Source of the DNA: RGIG2206 sp045648425
GTDB taxonomy: Bacteria > Bacillota > Clostridia > Oscillospirales > Acutalibacteraceae
Direction: 5' to 3'
Assembly: GCA_045648425.1 (NCBI GenBank)
Contig: JAZRNV010000051.1
Location: forward strand, 1 to 11,465
DNA length: 11,465 nt
Both the position numbers and the translations under genes were made by a program. The notes below the pieces were generated by a model that searched no databases, was not told the DNA's origin, and saw only the letters and a list, made by a program, of their open reading frames with translations. Of this stretch, positions 5,767 to 11,465 are shown piece after piece (positions within the stretch are counted from its first letter, which is position 1; each line of letters starts with the position of its first letter).

Positions 5767-6165
5767 ATGACCGTTGGCGAAAGAATAAAGCTTTTACGAT
5801 GCCAAATGGGTTTAACCCAAGAAGAGCTTGCTTCAGCTACAAAAACCACTAAGCAAACTATTCATAAATATGAAACAGGCATTATTTCAAACATTCCCGC
5901 TGCCAAAATCAAAGCCATAGCCGAAATGCTTTACACCACACCGGCCTACTTAATGGGGTGGGATGAGCCGTTACAGCTGAGAGAGTCCCCCGCTTTCAGT
6001 TTTATTGAAAAAGCTGAGCAAAGCGATACTTCACAACAGGTTATCGTGCCCGTTAGTGATGACTCTAAAAAAGCCAAAGCACTTCAGCTTTTGGTTGAAT
6101 CCGCCCGAGATTTAACCTTAGAGCACATTGAGGCACTTAAGCAGCTTGCCGATAATTTAAAATAA
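5767..6165 (+). CDS. XRE-family helix-turn-helix regulator
   Basis: A 132-residue protein. Residues 2-65 form an HTH_3/Cro-C1 domain: TVGERIKLLRCQMGLTQEEL, then ASATKTTKQTIHKYETGI as the recognition part, ending in TPAYLMGW, typical of phage-like repressors. Residues 66-110 are a polar linker. The C-terminus (ARDLTLEHIEALKQLADNL) is a predicted helix that could dimerise. No LexA-type peptidase dyad or metallopeptidase motif is present, so it is the short-repressor type. The ATG at 5767 has GAAGGTGATA upstream. It is divergent from the DUF6514-like gene with GTTAC motifs between them, suggesting autoregulation plus control of the small gene. It is followed by the riboswitch promoter without a clear terminator. 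Confidence 0.9.
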   Translation: MTVGERIKLLRCQMGLTQEELASATKTTKQTIHKYETGIISNIPAAKIKAIAEMLYTTPAYLMGWDEPLQLRESPAFSFIEKAEQSDTSQQVIVPVSDDSKKAKALQLLVESARDLTLEHIEALKQLADNLK

Positions 6166-6177
6166 TAAAAAAACAAC

Positions 6178-6206
6178 TTGCATATTTTTGTGCCAGGTAG
6201 TATAAT
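6178..6206 (+). promoter_or_regulatory. Promoter of the glycine riboswitch / symporter transcript
   Basis: TTGCAT (6178-6183), a 17-base spacer and a perfect TATAAT (6201-6206). The predicted start near 6213 leaves about 255 bases of leader, which hold the riboswitch. Confidence 0.8.
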
Positions 6207-6234
6207 GTAGAAAATTAAATATATTTATGTATGA

Positions 6235-6392
6235 CGTTTGCAGGAAAAGCAACGCTACCGAAGGAGTAACACTCTCAGGTTTCCGTAAGGATGAGGACTG
6301 CAAACCGACATAACTTTGGAGAAGCTCATTAAATTGAGTGCCGAAGGTGCAAAGCGATTTACGCTAATCTCTCAGGCAAAAGGACAAAGATT
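6235..6392 (+). ncRNA. Tandem glycine riboswitch (two aptamers)
   Basis: Aptamer 1 is closed by an 8-bp P1, GTTTGCAG (6236-6243) with CTGCAAAC (6298-6305). It has CTACCGAAGGAGTAAC and CTCTCAGG (6272-6279) as the conserved core. Aptamer 2 is closed by CTTTG (6314-6318) with CAAAG (6385-6389). It has GCCGAAGGTGC (6340-6350) and CTCTCAGGCAAAAGGAC (6369-6385), an almost textbook glycine-aptamer core. The short linker between them is typical of the cooperative tandem class. It sits directly before a terminator hairpin and a glycine/alanine symporter gene, so it controls uptake by transcription termination. The direction of the switch is discussed as a finding. Confidence 0.95.
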
Positions 6393-6420
6393 ATTCATTG
6401 TTACTTTTTATGTTTGTTTT

Positions 6421-6456
6421 GCGGTTTGCGTTTTGTGCAAACCGCATTTTATTTTT
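6421..6456 (+). terminator. Riboswitch expression-platform terminator
   Basis: GCGGTTTGC (6421-6429) pairs perfectly with GCAAACCGC (6437-6445) around a 7-base loop, followed by ATTTTATTTTT. It ends one base before the AGGAGG of the symporter gene. Its left arm is also complementary to GCAAACCG at 6300-6307 in the aptamer 1 closing stem, allowing an alternative antiterminator. Confidence 0.88.
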
Positions 6457-6468
6457 AGGAGGATAAAT

Positions 6469-8034
6469 ATGGAAGGAATTTTAGAAAAAATTTCCGAAGT
6501 GAACGGCTCGGTTAACGGTGTCGTTTGGGGTGTGTTTGGCTTGGCGCTTTTGATAGGCACAGGCATTATCGTAACCCTTTGCACAAAGTTCTTTCAGGTG
6601 TCTCACATAGGACTTTGGTTTAAGAACACTTTGGGCAGTATGTTTAAAAAGGATGTTATTAAGCATCGCAAAGAAAAAGGCACCATCTCCCCTTTCCAAG
6701 CACTGTGCACAGCCCTTGCCGCTACCGTCGGCACCGGTAATATTGCCGGTGTTGCTGCAGCAATATGCATCGGTGGTGCAGGCGCCGTTTTTTGGATGTG
6801 GGTTGCCGCCTTTTTCGGTATGATGACCAACTTTGCAGAAAATGCCTTGGGCATCTATTTCAGACGCAAAAACTCTAACGGTGAATGGTCAGGCGGCGCA
6901 ATGTATTATTTGCAGGACGGCCTTGGAAATTATACATACAGTGACGGTAACGGCAAATCAAGCTTCAAGCCCCTCGGCCGTTTTCTGGCAATTTTGTTTT
7001 GTATCTTTGCAATGCTTGCCTCTTTTGGTATCGGAAGCATGGGTCAGGTAAACAAAATTGTTGCAAACGTATCTTCTGCTTTTGACGTTTCTGCTCTTTC
7101 AGAAATAAACGTTTTAGGCGATGTATCTGCATATGAACTGATAATTGGTGTTGTAATCATGCTGCTTACCGCTTTGATTACCCTTGGCGGTGTTAAGCGC
7201 ATTGCTAATGTTGCAGAAAAAATAGTTCCCTTTATGGTTGTGCTGTTTGTGTTAGGCAGCTTGGTTGTTATCTGCGTTAACTATAACAATATTATTCCTG
7301 CATTTAAGGCAATATTTGTAAACGCATTTAATCCCGAAAACTTTATTAAAGAAGCTGCCGGCGGCCTTGTTGGTGGTGTCATCGTTGCCATGACCAACGG
7401 CTTCAAGCGCGGCGTTTTCTCAAACGAAGCAGGCCTTGGCTCTTCTGTTATGGTTCACTCAAACTCAAGCGTCAGAGAGCCCGTAAAGCAAGGTATGTGG
7501 GGTATATTTGAGGTATTTGCAGACACTATGGTCGTTTGTACCATGACGGCTTTGGTTATCTTAACCTCCGGCGTTCACGATTACACCAAGGCCGCTGCTG
7601 AAGGAGTAGATGCCACTCTTGTAGGTCAAGCATTTAACAGCGTCTTCAGTTGGGGCGACATCGGTGCTAAATTTGTTGCAATCGCAATGTTCCTCTTTGC
7701 ATTCACCACAGTTTTGGGCTGGTCTCACTACGGCTCAAAAGCTTGGGAGTATTTGTTTGGCGCAAAAACCACTATCGTTTTCCGCATTATTCACGTAAGC
7801 ACCGTAATATTCGGCGCTGTACTTTCATCCTCTTTGGCTTGGGATATTTCAGACACCTTCAACGGTCTTATGATGATACCCAACCTTATAGGCGTGTTGT
7901 TTATGCTTCCTCTTGTGGTTAAAATTACCAAGAACTATGTTGACCGTAAAGTCAAACATAAAAACGTTGAGCCAATGCTTTCTTATGATGCAGACCTGCA
8001 AGCCGAAGCAATAGCCAACTTAGAAGAAAATTAA
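6469..8034 (+). CDS. Sodium:alanine/glycine symporter (AGCS family)
   Basis: A 521-residue integral membrane protein of the alanine or glycine:cation symporter family (TC 2.A.25, PF01235), with many hydrophobic helices. Family signatures are visible: TVGTGNIAGVAAAI (86-99), GGAGAVFWMWVAAFFGM (102-118) with NFAENALGIYFR, SGGAMYYLQ (141-149), and KRGVFSNEAGLGSS (313-326), near the substrate and sodium site. It imports alanine and/or glycine with sodium; the glycine riboswitch suggests that glycine is physiologically relevant. The ATG at 6469 has AGGAGG 6 bases upstream. An in-frame extension back to 6316 would run through aptamer 2 and the terminator, so it is rejected. The gene ends at its own strong terminator, so it is probably monocistronic. 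Confidence 0.96.
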   Translation: MEGILEKISEVNGSVNGVVWGVFGLALLIGTGIIVTLCTKFFQVSHIGLWFKNTLGSMFKKDVIKHRKEKGTISPFQALCTALAATVGTGNIAGVAAAICIGGAGAVFWMWVAAFFGMMTNFAENALGIYFRRKNSNGEWSGGAMYYLQDGLGNYTYSDGNGKSSFKPLGRFLAILFCIFAMLASFGIGSMGQVNKIVANVSSAFDVSALSEINVLGDVSAYELIIGVVIMLLTALITLGGVKRIANVAEKIVPFMVVLFVLGSLVVICVNYNNIIPAFKAIFVNAFNPENFIKEAAGGLVGGVIVAMTNGFKRGVFSNEAGLGSSVMVHSNSSVREPVKQGMWGIFEVFADTMVVCTMTALVILTSGVHDYTKAAAEGVDATLVGQAFNSVFSWGDIGAKFVAIAMFLFAFTTVLGWSHYGSKAWEYLFGAKTTIVFRIIHVSTVIFGAVLSSSLAWDISDTFNGLMMIPNLIGVLFMLPLVVKITKNYVDRKVKHKNVEPMLSYDADLQAEAIANLEEN

Positions 8035-8038
8035 GATT

Positions 8039-8070
8039 TAAGGCAGCTCGTTGAGCTGCCTTATTTTTAT
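8039..8070 (+). terminator. Rho-independent terminator of the symporter gene
   Basis: TAAGGCAGCTC (8039-8049) pairs perfectly with GAGCTGCCTTA (8053-8063) with a GTT loop, then TTTTTATT. Confidence 0.92.
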
Positions 8071-8098
8071 TGACTGTCAGGTGATTTTGAAATATAAT
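8070..8098 (+). promoter_or_regulatory. Promoter of the TIGR00266/AIM24 gene
   Basis: TTGACT (8070-8075), a 17-base spacer and a perfect TATAAT (8093-8098). It starts where the symporter terminator's T tract ends, so the two genes are separate units. Confidence 0.8.
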
Positions 8099-8131
8099 AT
8101 TAATCAGAAGCTTTTAAAGGAGGTTTTGCTT

Positions 8132-8854
8132 GTGCTTAATTATAAAATCGAAGGCGGCAACCTGCCTGTGGTTGTTTGCTACCCCGAGGCAAACCAAACC
8201 ATTTGCACCGAAAAAAGGTCAATGTGCTGGATGAGTCCAAACATTAAAATGGAAACAAATTCCGGCGGATTAAAAAAAGCATTTGGAAGAATGTTTTCGG
8301 GTGAATCACTATTTCTTAATGAGTTTACTCCCCTTGGCAGCGGTGGAACGATTGCTTTTTCATCGCGCTTTCCCGGCTCTATTATTCCCTTTCACTTAAC
8401 CGAGGGCAACGGAATAATAGTGCAAAAAACCGGATTTCTTGCAATGGAAAAGGGGTTGGATTTAACCGTTTATTTTAACAAGCGTCTGGGTGCCGGTTTT
8501 TTTGGCGGTGAGGGCTTCATAATGCAAAAAATATCAGGCAATGGTGTTGCCTTCGTTGAGGTTGACGGATATTGCAAGGAATTGGAGCTGGGCGTAGGTG
8601 AAAGCATTATTGTTGACACCGGAAATCTCGCCGCAATGACAGAAAGCTGTACTATGGATGTGCAAAGAGTTAAAGGGGCGAAAAACATCCTTTTTGGCGG
8701 TGCAGGTATATTTCACACCGTTGTAACAGGCCCCGGCAAGGTTTATCTGCAATCGATGCCAATAAGTGAAGTGGCAGACCTTATAAGCAGTCATATTAAC
8801 ATTAAGGAATCCGGTTCAAATGACGGCGGCATTTCAATAAAATTCGGTGACTGA
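8132..8854 (+). CDS. TIGR00266 / AIM24-family protein
   Basis: A 240-residue protein of the TIGR00266 (AIM24, DUF124) family, which folds as a beta-prism. The matching order is YKIEGGNLPVV at the N-terminus, RSMCWMSPNIKMET, SGESLFLNEFTP, FPGSIIPFHL, GFFGGEGFIMQKISGNG (122-138), VGESIIVDTGNLAAM and FHTVVTGPGKVYLQSMPIS near the end. Bacterial members have no settled function; the yeast member affects mitochondrial inner-membrane organisation. No signal peptide or membrane helix is seen. The start is a GTG at 8132 with AAAGGAGG 8 bases upstream; the frame from 8051 would overlap the promoter and is rejected. It has its own promoter and ends in a strong bidirectional terminator shared with the convergent CARF gene. 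Confidence 0.9.
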   Translation: MLNYKIEGGNLPVVVCYPEANQTICTEKRSMCWMSPNIKMETNSGGLKKAFGRMFSGESLFLNEFTPLGSGGTIAFSSRFPGSIIPFHLTEGNGIIVQKTGFLAMEKGLDLTVYFNKRLGAGFFGGEGFIMQKISGNGVAFVEVDGYCKELELGVGESIIVDTGNLAAMTESCTMDVQRVKGAKNILFGGAGIFHTVVTGPGKVYLQSMPISEVADLISSHINIKESGSNDGGISIKFGD

Positions 8855-8863
8855 ACAATCGAC

Positions 8864-8908
8864 AAAAAAGAACTTCTTCCAAAGGGAATTTGGAAGAAGT
8901 TCTTTTTT
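8864..8908. terminator. 20-bp perfect bidirectional terminator between convergent genes
   Basis: Bases 8864-8883 pair without mismatch with 8889-8908 around a GGGAA loop. The stem has six A at the left end and six T at the right, so it works on both strands. Its last two bases overlap the stop codon of the minus-strand CARF gene. Confidence 0.95.
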
Positions 8909-10136
8909 ATGCTAATGATTTTATCATTTCATCAAACTCTGCATCGCTGAGCATATGAACATTCTCAATCAGCTTGATGCCCATATCCTCTGCGCGCTGA
9001 CGGAAATAGTCTATGTTGCCCTTGCAACGCATATGGGTGGAAATGAGCACAGGACGCGCCAGATTGCCCCCAAAGCGCCTTGACACAGTCATAAGCTTAT
9101 ACAGTTCGTTTTCATCTACCTGGCCGTTTTTGCAAGAAACAAAGATAGGCATCAGCCCTCTCATAAGCACTGCATCAATCTCGTTTTCGGTGTCTTTATT
9201 CTTTTCTTGGCGGTCGTGAAAATCGCCGTCCCAATCGATAAACACGCCGCTCAGGCAATCGTTATAATAGGGCAAGCCGTTGCTCTTAAGCCGCTTTGCC
9301 GACACAAGAACGCGCAGCTCAAGCAGGTTGCCTGCCTTGGTGAGCACCTTCTTGACCTGATAATTTTTGTATGTAAAGCTAAGCTGGTTGCCAATCTTTT
9401 TGAGGGAAAAGATATGGTTAAAGTCTTTGAGTCGGTCAAGAAACCTAAGCAAATCATCAAGTTCTGTTTGAGAATAGCGCTCTAAAAAGCGGTCAATTTC
9501 GAAACGTGCGGTCAAAGAATATTTATTTTGCCCAAAGCTGTTAATGGCGGTCAGCTTGTCTGCGCTGGTATTCCACAGCACGGGATCTTTAATGCAAATT
9601 GACCACATTTCTAACACATCATCAGCAAAGTCATCGTTAATAAGCCACTCGTAGGTGAAATTGTTATCCTCACCGAAGCGAACATCGCCACCATAAAGCT
9701 TAACATTTTCTCTGACTGTAAGCTTAGGGTAGCCCTTGTAGATTACTCTGCCGTCATTGTCACAGTCGGTAACTTCACCGTTGGTAACATCAACGCGCTG
9801 AAGATTTATCTTTTTTACATCCTTAAATCTTTCATAGACAATGCCGACTGCCACAAGCTCCAGATCGGTACCGCCCGTTAAATCAAATATAACCTCATCC
9901 TCTTTTTGAACAATGGAGGTCAAGGTGTCCACTATGGATACAAGATTGGTTTTATTTATGTATTTATAATCAACTTTTATATCAAGCCCTCGGTCGGACA
10001 CCAGCTTTTTGTATATATCAAGATCTGAATCTATTTCTTCTTTTTCGCCTATATATATTATTTTTTGCACAGAGACGGTTAAAATGCTGATTACATTTTC
10101 TATCGGTGTGCGGTCAAAAAACTCAATAGCAGTCAT
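8907..10136 (-). CDS. CARF-domain DUF1887 protein, Card1/Can2-like predicted nuclease
   Basis: A 409-residue protein with two recognisable ends. The N-terminus (about 1-140) has the CARF fold: FFDRTPIENVISIL, then KIIYIGE, and EVIFDLTGGTDLELVAVG (81-98), where DLTGGT is the ring-binding signature of CRISPR-associated Rossmann domains that sense cyclic oligoadenylate. The middle (about 150-260) is a helical and beta linker. The C-terminus (about 268-409) matches DUF1887 with a PD-(D/E)XK-like core: GNLLELRVL (E273), SGVFIDWDGD, NEIDAVL (D321) and PIFVSCKNG (K336). Card1 and Can2 are cyclic-tetra-adenylate-activated nucleases of type III CRISPR systems; the VC1899 type lies outside them. The canonical E of ExK appears as S334. 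The ATG at 10136 has GGAGG 6 bases upstream. No cas gene or array is in the window. Confidence 0.85.
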   Translation of the reverse strand: MTAIEFFDRTPIENVISILTVSVQKIIYIGEKEEIDSDLDIYKKLVSDRGLDIKVDYKYINKTNLVSIVDTLTSIVQKEDEVIFDLTGGTDLELVAVGIVYERFKDVKKINLQRVDVTNGEVTDCDNDGRVIYKGYPKLTVRENVKLYGGDVRFGEDNNFTYEWLINDDFADDVLEMWSICIKDPVLWNTSADKLTAINSFGQNKYSLTARFEIDRFLERYSQTELDDLLRFLDRLKDFNHIFSLKKIGNQLSFTYKNYQVKKVLTKAGNLLELRVLVSAKRLKSNGLPYYNDCLSGVFIDWDGDFHDRQEKNKDTENEIDAVLMRGLMPIFVSCKNGQVDENELYKLMTVSRRFGGNLARPVLISTHMRCKGNIDYFRQRAEDMGIKLIENVHMLSDAEFDEMIKSLA

Positions 10137-10165
10137 TTAAATCCTCCATAAATTAATATAAAAAC

Positions 10166-10194
10166 AGTTTATCACGGCTATGGCTTTTTGTCAA
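10166..10194 (-). promoter_or_regulatory. Promoter of the CARF-DUF1887 gene
   Basis: On the minus strand TTGACA (10194-10189), a 17-base spacer and TAAACT (10171-10166) lie about 30 bases before the start codon. The gene therefore appears to be transcribed alone, apart from any upstream gene. Confidence 0.75.
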
Positions 10195-10262
10195 ATATTG
10201 TCGCTGCTGTTCCAATCCGAGCCCCTGTAGATGATTTTGGTACCGATGCTCAAGTGATATTA

Positions 10263-10334
10263 GTTGAGGTAAGAGTGAAGAGGTAAGAAGTAAGAAGTAA
10301 AAATCCCGCCCACTTTCGTGAACGGGATTTTTGT
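10263..10334. repeat. 72-bp direct repeat with terminator hairpin, copy 1
   Basis: Identical over 72 bases to 10844-10915. The first part is purine-rich with GTAAGAA-type heptad units (GAAGTAAGAAGTAAAAA). The second part is a hairpin, AAAAATCCCG (10299-10308) with CGGGATTTTT (10323-10332), an inner CAC/GTG pair and T/A runs on both sides, so it can end transcription in either direction. It lies about 70 bases downstream of the 108-residue protein gene (minus strand) and probably serves as its terminator. Confidence 0.9.
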
Positions 10335-10406
10335 TTGGGTGTTTCGAACTTAATGACACGAATAGTTTGTGCCTGAAAACTGATATTTTCTTTTTAAATA
10401 TATAAA

Positions 10407-10733
10407 CTAACCGCCTATATACCCCTCACGCAAATTAACTCTAACGGCTTTATCATCTTCAAAATATATTTCATACCATAAAGAATTATCGTAGCTCATT
10501 ATAAGTTCTGGTGTATTATCACGAATCATATAAGTTCCACGGGTTATTTCACCATCACTGTTTTTGTGCGTACTGTAAAATTCGCCATATTTTTCGATTA
10601 TTTTTTCTTGGGTATTACCTATAATAAATCTATCATTATAAGCAAAATGTGTAGGATGATAATACTTAAAAACACATATAAAAGCAACGACTATTAAAAT
10701 ACAACTTGCTAATATAATTATTTTCTTTTTCAT
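10407..10733 (-). CDS. Small membrane-anchored or exported protein, unknown function
   Basis: A 108-residue protein that I cannot assign to a named family. The N-terminus is MKKK followed by a hydrophobic stretch (IIILASCILIVVAFICVF, 5-22), a membrane anchor or uncleaved signal. LASC at 8-11 resembles a lipobox, but the hydrophobic region before it is too short for a normal lipoprotein signal. The outside part has NDRFIIGNTQEKIIEKYGEFY and GTYMIRD, then LWYEIYFEDDKAVRVNLREG. This order (IG-x-T-x-x-x-I-x-x-KYG, then a Y-x-I-x-F-x-x-D-K-x-V strand) resembles small BamE/SmpA-like folds, an analogy only. The ATG at 10733 has GGTGATGAA directly upstream, the same leader as the lipoprotein gene at 11004-11456. 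The longer frame from 10787 crosses the promoter. Confidence 0.75.
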   Translation of the reverse strand: MKKKIIILASCILIVVAFICVFKYYHPTHFAYNDRFIIGNTQEKIIEKYGEFYSTHKNSDGEITRGTYMIRDNTPELIMSYDNSLWYEIYFEDDKAVRVNLREGYIGG

Positions 10734-10755
10734 TTCATCACCGACCTTTATGTGT

Positions 10756-10784
10756 ATTATAGCATAAAAGCGGCGAAGCCGCAA
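10756..10784 (-). promoter_or_regulatory. Promoter of the 108-residue protein gene
   Basis: On the minus strand TTGCGG (10784-10779), a 17-base spacer and TATAAT (10761-10756) preceded by TGC give an extended -10. A GCGGC/GCCGC hairpin overlaps the -35 box and spacer. Confidence 0.65.
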
Positions 10785-10801
10785 CACTTATTACATCTTA
10801 C

Positions 10802-10884
10802 TTTTTACTTATTACTTCCCAAAAATCCCGAAAGGAATTTTTGGTTGAGGTAAGAGTGAAGAGGTAAGAAGTAAGAAGTAAAAA
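10802..10884. repeat. Inverted partial copy of the repeat around copy 2
   Basis: TTTTTACTTATTACTTC (10802-10818) is the inverse of GAAGTAAGAAGTAAAAA (10868-10884) with one mismatch in 17. Between them is a second hairpin, CCAAAAATCC with GGAATTTTTGG (10819-10844, one bulged A). The left half of this unit is therefore an inverted, diverged version of the 72-bp repeat, and the whole could fold into one long structure. Confidence 0.7.
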
Positions 10885-10915
10885 TCCCGCCCACTTTCGT
10901 GAACGGGATTTTTGT
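10844..10915. repeat. 72-bp direct repeat with terminator hairpin, copy 2
   Basis: Identical to copy 1 at 10263-10334. It lies about 90 bases downstream of the lipoprotein gene (minus strand), the same relation that copy 1 has to the 108-residue protein gene. The hairpin AAAAATCCCG/CGGGATTTTT is within 10880-10913. Confidence 0.9.
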
Positions 10916-11003
10916 CATTCATGTCCGAAAAAGAACTGGTTTTTAAAACCTGATTTTCTTTAACATATTTGTAATTATAAGCAAAACTTAAATTAAAGAG
11001 TTT

Positions 11004-11456
11004 TCACTCACTATCACAAACATATTGAAATAATTTGTCATTATATTCCAAATTAAAAAAGAAACATTCAATTTTATTTTCTTTTTTCATCATATCAATA
11101 TCAATGATAACCGTCTTACCATCGATAATAGTTTCAATATCAAGAAAAGCACAAGGAATCGTACAGTACATTCCAGAATACTTTGATTCATAATTAGTGT
11201 ACTCAACTATTTCAATCCCCGATTGGAAATCAAGTCCTGTAGTTTCCTCAAATTCATTCAATAATTCGGGAAAAGATTTGCCTTCTTTATCCTTATTATC
11301 ACAAAATAAATTCGCAGCAGAATCATAATCGCCTTGCTCAATATGTTCAATTAAATTTTCAGCCACATTCTCAGCATCCAATTCCTCGACTTTTGAACAA
11401 GCAGAAAACGATAAAAGCATTAACGAAACACAAAACATAGTAAAAAATTTTTTCAT
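11004..11456 (-). CDS. Small secreted lipoprotein, unknown function
   Basis: A 150-residue protein with a good lipoprotein signal: MKKFFTM, a hydrophobic core (FCVSLMLLSF) and FSAC with the lipidated Cys at residue 20, so it should be anchored outside the membrane. The mature part is acidic: a helical region (ENVAENLIEHIEQGDYDSAANLF, 29-51) that resembles the start of DUF4878/NTF2-like small lipoproteins, then beta-rich segments (YSGMYCTIPCAFLDIET, KTVIIDIDMMKK, IECFFFNLEYND). I do not recognise a family with confidence. The ATG at 11456 is preceded by GGTGATGAA at the window edge, so the gene is complete but its promoter is not visible. It shares its leader and its downstream 72-bp repeat with the next gene. 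Confidence 0.8.
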   Translation of the reverse strand: MKKFFTMFCVSLMLLSFSACSKVEELDAENVAENLIEHIEQGDYDSAANLFCDNKDKEGKSFPELLNEFEETTGLDFQSGIEIVEYTNYESKYSGMYCTIPCAFLDIETIIDGKTVIIDIDMMKKENKIECFFFNLEYNDKLFQYVCDSE

Positions 11457-11465
11457 TTCATCACC

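Noticed and set aside
6316..6468. Symporter extension upstream of 6469
   Set aside because: It would translate aptamer 2 and the terminator; AGGAGG sits 6 bases before the ATG at 6469.
9207..9485. Plus-strand open frame of 92 residues opposite the CARF gene
   Set aside because: A shadow of the minus-strand gene with no ribosome binding site or recognisable domain.
10153..10359. Minus-strand open frame of 68 residues
   Set aside because: It reads through the 72-bp repeat and the CARF promoter; low-complexity translation with no gene features.
10263..10915. CRISPR array
   Set aside because: Only two repeat copies, 72 bases long and 581 bases apart with a gene between, plus simple purine heptads; no regular short spacers despite the CARF gene nearby.

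Overview
The window looks like an accessory stretch of chromosome from an AT-rich Gram-positive bacterium, most likely an uncultured gut Clostridia (Oscillospirales or Lachnospirales type). The support is AT-rich DNA, strong AGGAGG-type ribosome binding sites, many TTGACA-17-TATAAT promoters, a tandem glycine riboswitch in front of a sodium:alanine/glycine symporter, a DUF6514-type small protein, and a CCA-encoding tRNA-Gln 3' half. The genus cannot be fixed from this sequence.

Left part, 1-4602, sugar and pectin metabolism. An FAD-dependent oxidoreductase (cut by the window edge, minus strand) is divergent from a DeoR-family regulator. Their two promoters share a dyad containing both -35 boxes. 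After a bidirectional terminator comes a minus-strand operon: an EamA/DMT transporter, then a GH28-like/pectate-lyase-superfamily beta-helix protein without a signal peptide. Downstream of it is a C-terminal remnant of a peptide deformylase-like gene. An AraC-family activator is divergent from this operon. The two extended -10 elements lie in a 10-bp perfect inverted repeat. The plausible theme is import and cytoplasmic cleavage of a pectin-type oligosaccharide.

Middle, 4603-5350, gene-free junction. It holds several hairpins, two C7 tracts, and the 3' half of a tRNA-Gln(CTG) gene (anticodon loop to CCA) followed by a tRNA-style terminator. A 3' half without its 5' half is the usual scar of a tRNA-integrating island, so 5092-5135 is a candidate attachment site and the left part may be the island. 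A GC-richer unexplained block follows.

Right part, 5351-11465. A DUF6514-like small protein is divergent from an XRE repressor, with five GTTAC/GTAAC motifs around their two promoters. Next comes a tandem glycine riboswitch with a terminator-type expression platform controlling an AGCS symporter, then a TIGR00266/AIM24 protein. A perfect 20-bp bidirectional terminator separates this from a minus-strand CARF-DUF1887 (Card1/Can2-like) predicted nuclease that stands alone, with no CRISPR array or cas gene in view. The window ends with two minus-strand small exported proteins. Each has the same ribosome-binding leader and each is followed by a 72-bp identical repeat that encodes a terminator hairpin, so they look like repeated gene-plus-terminator modules.
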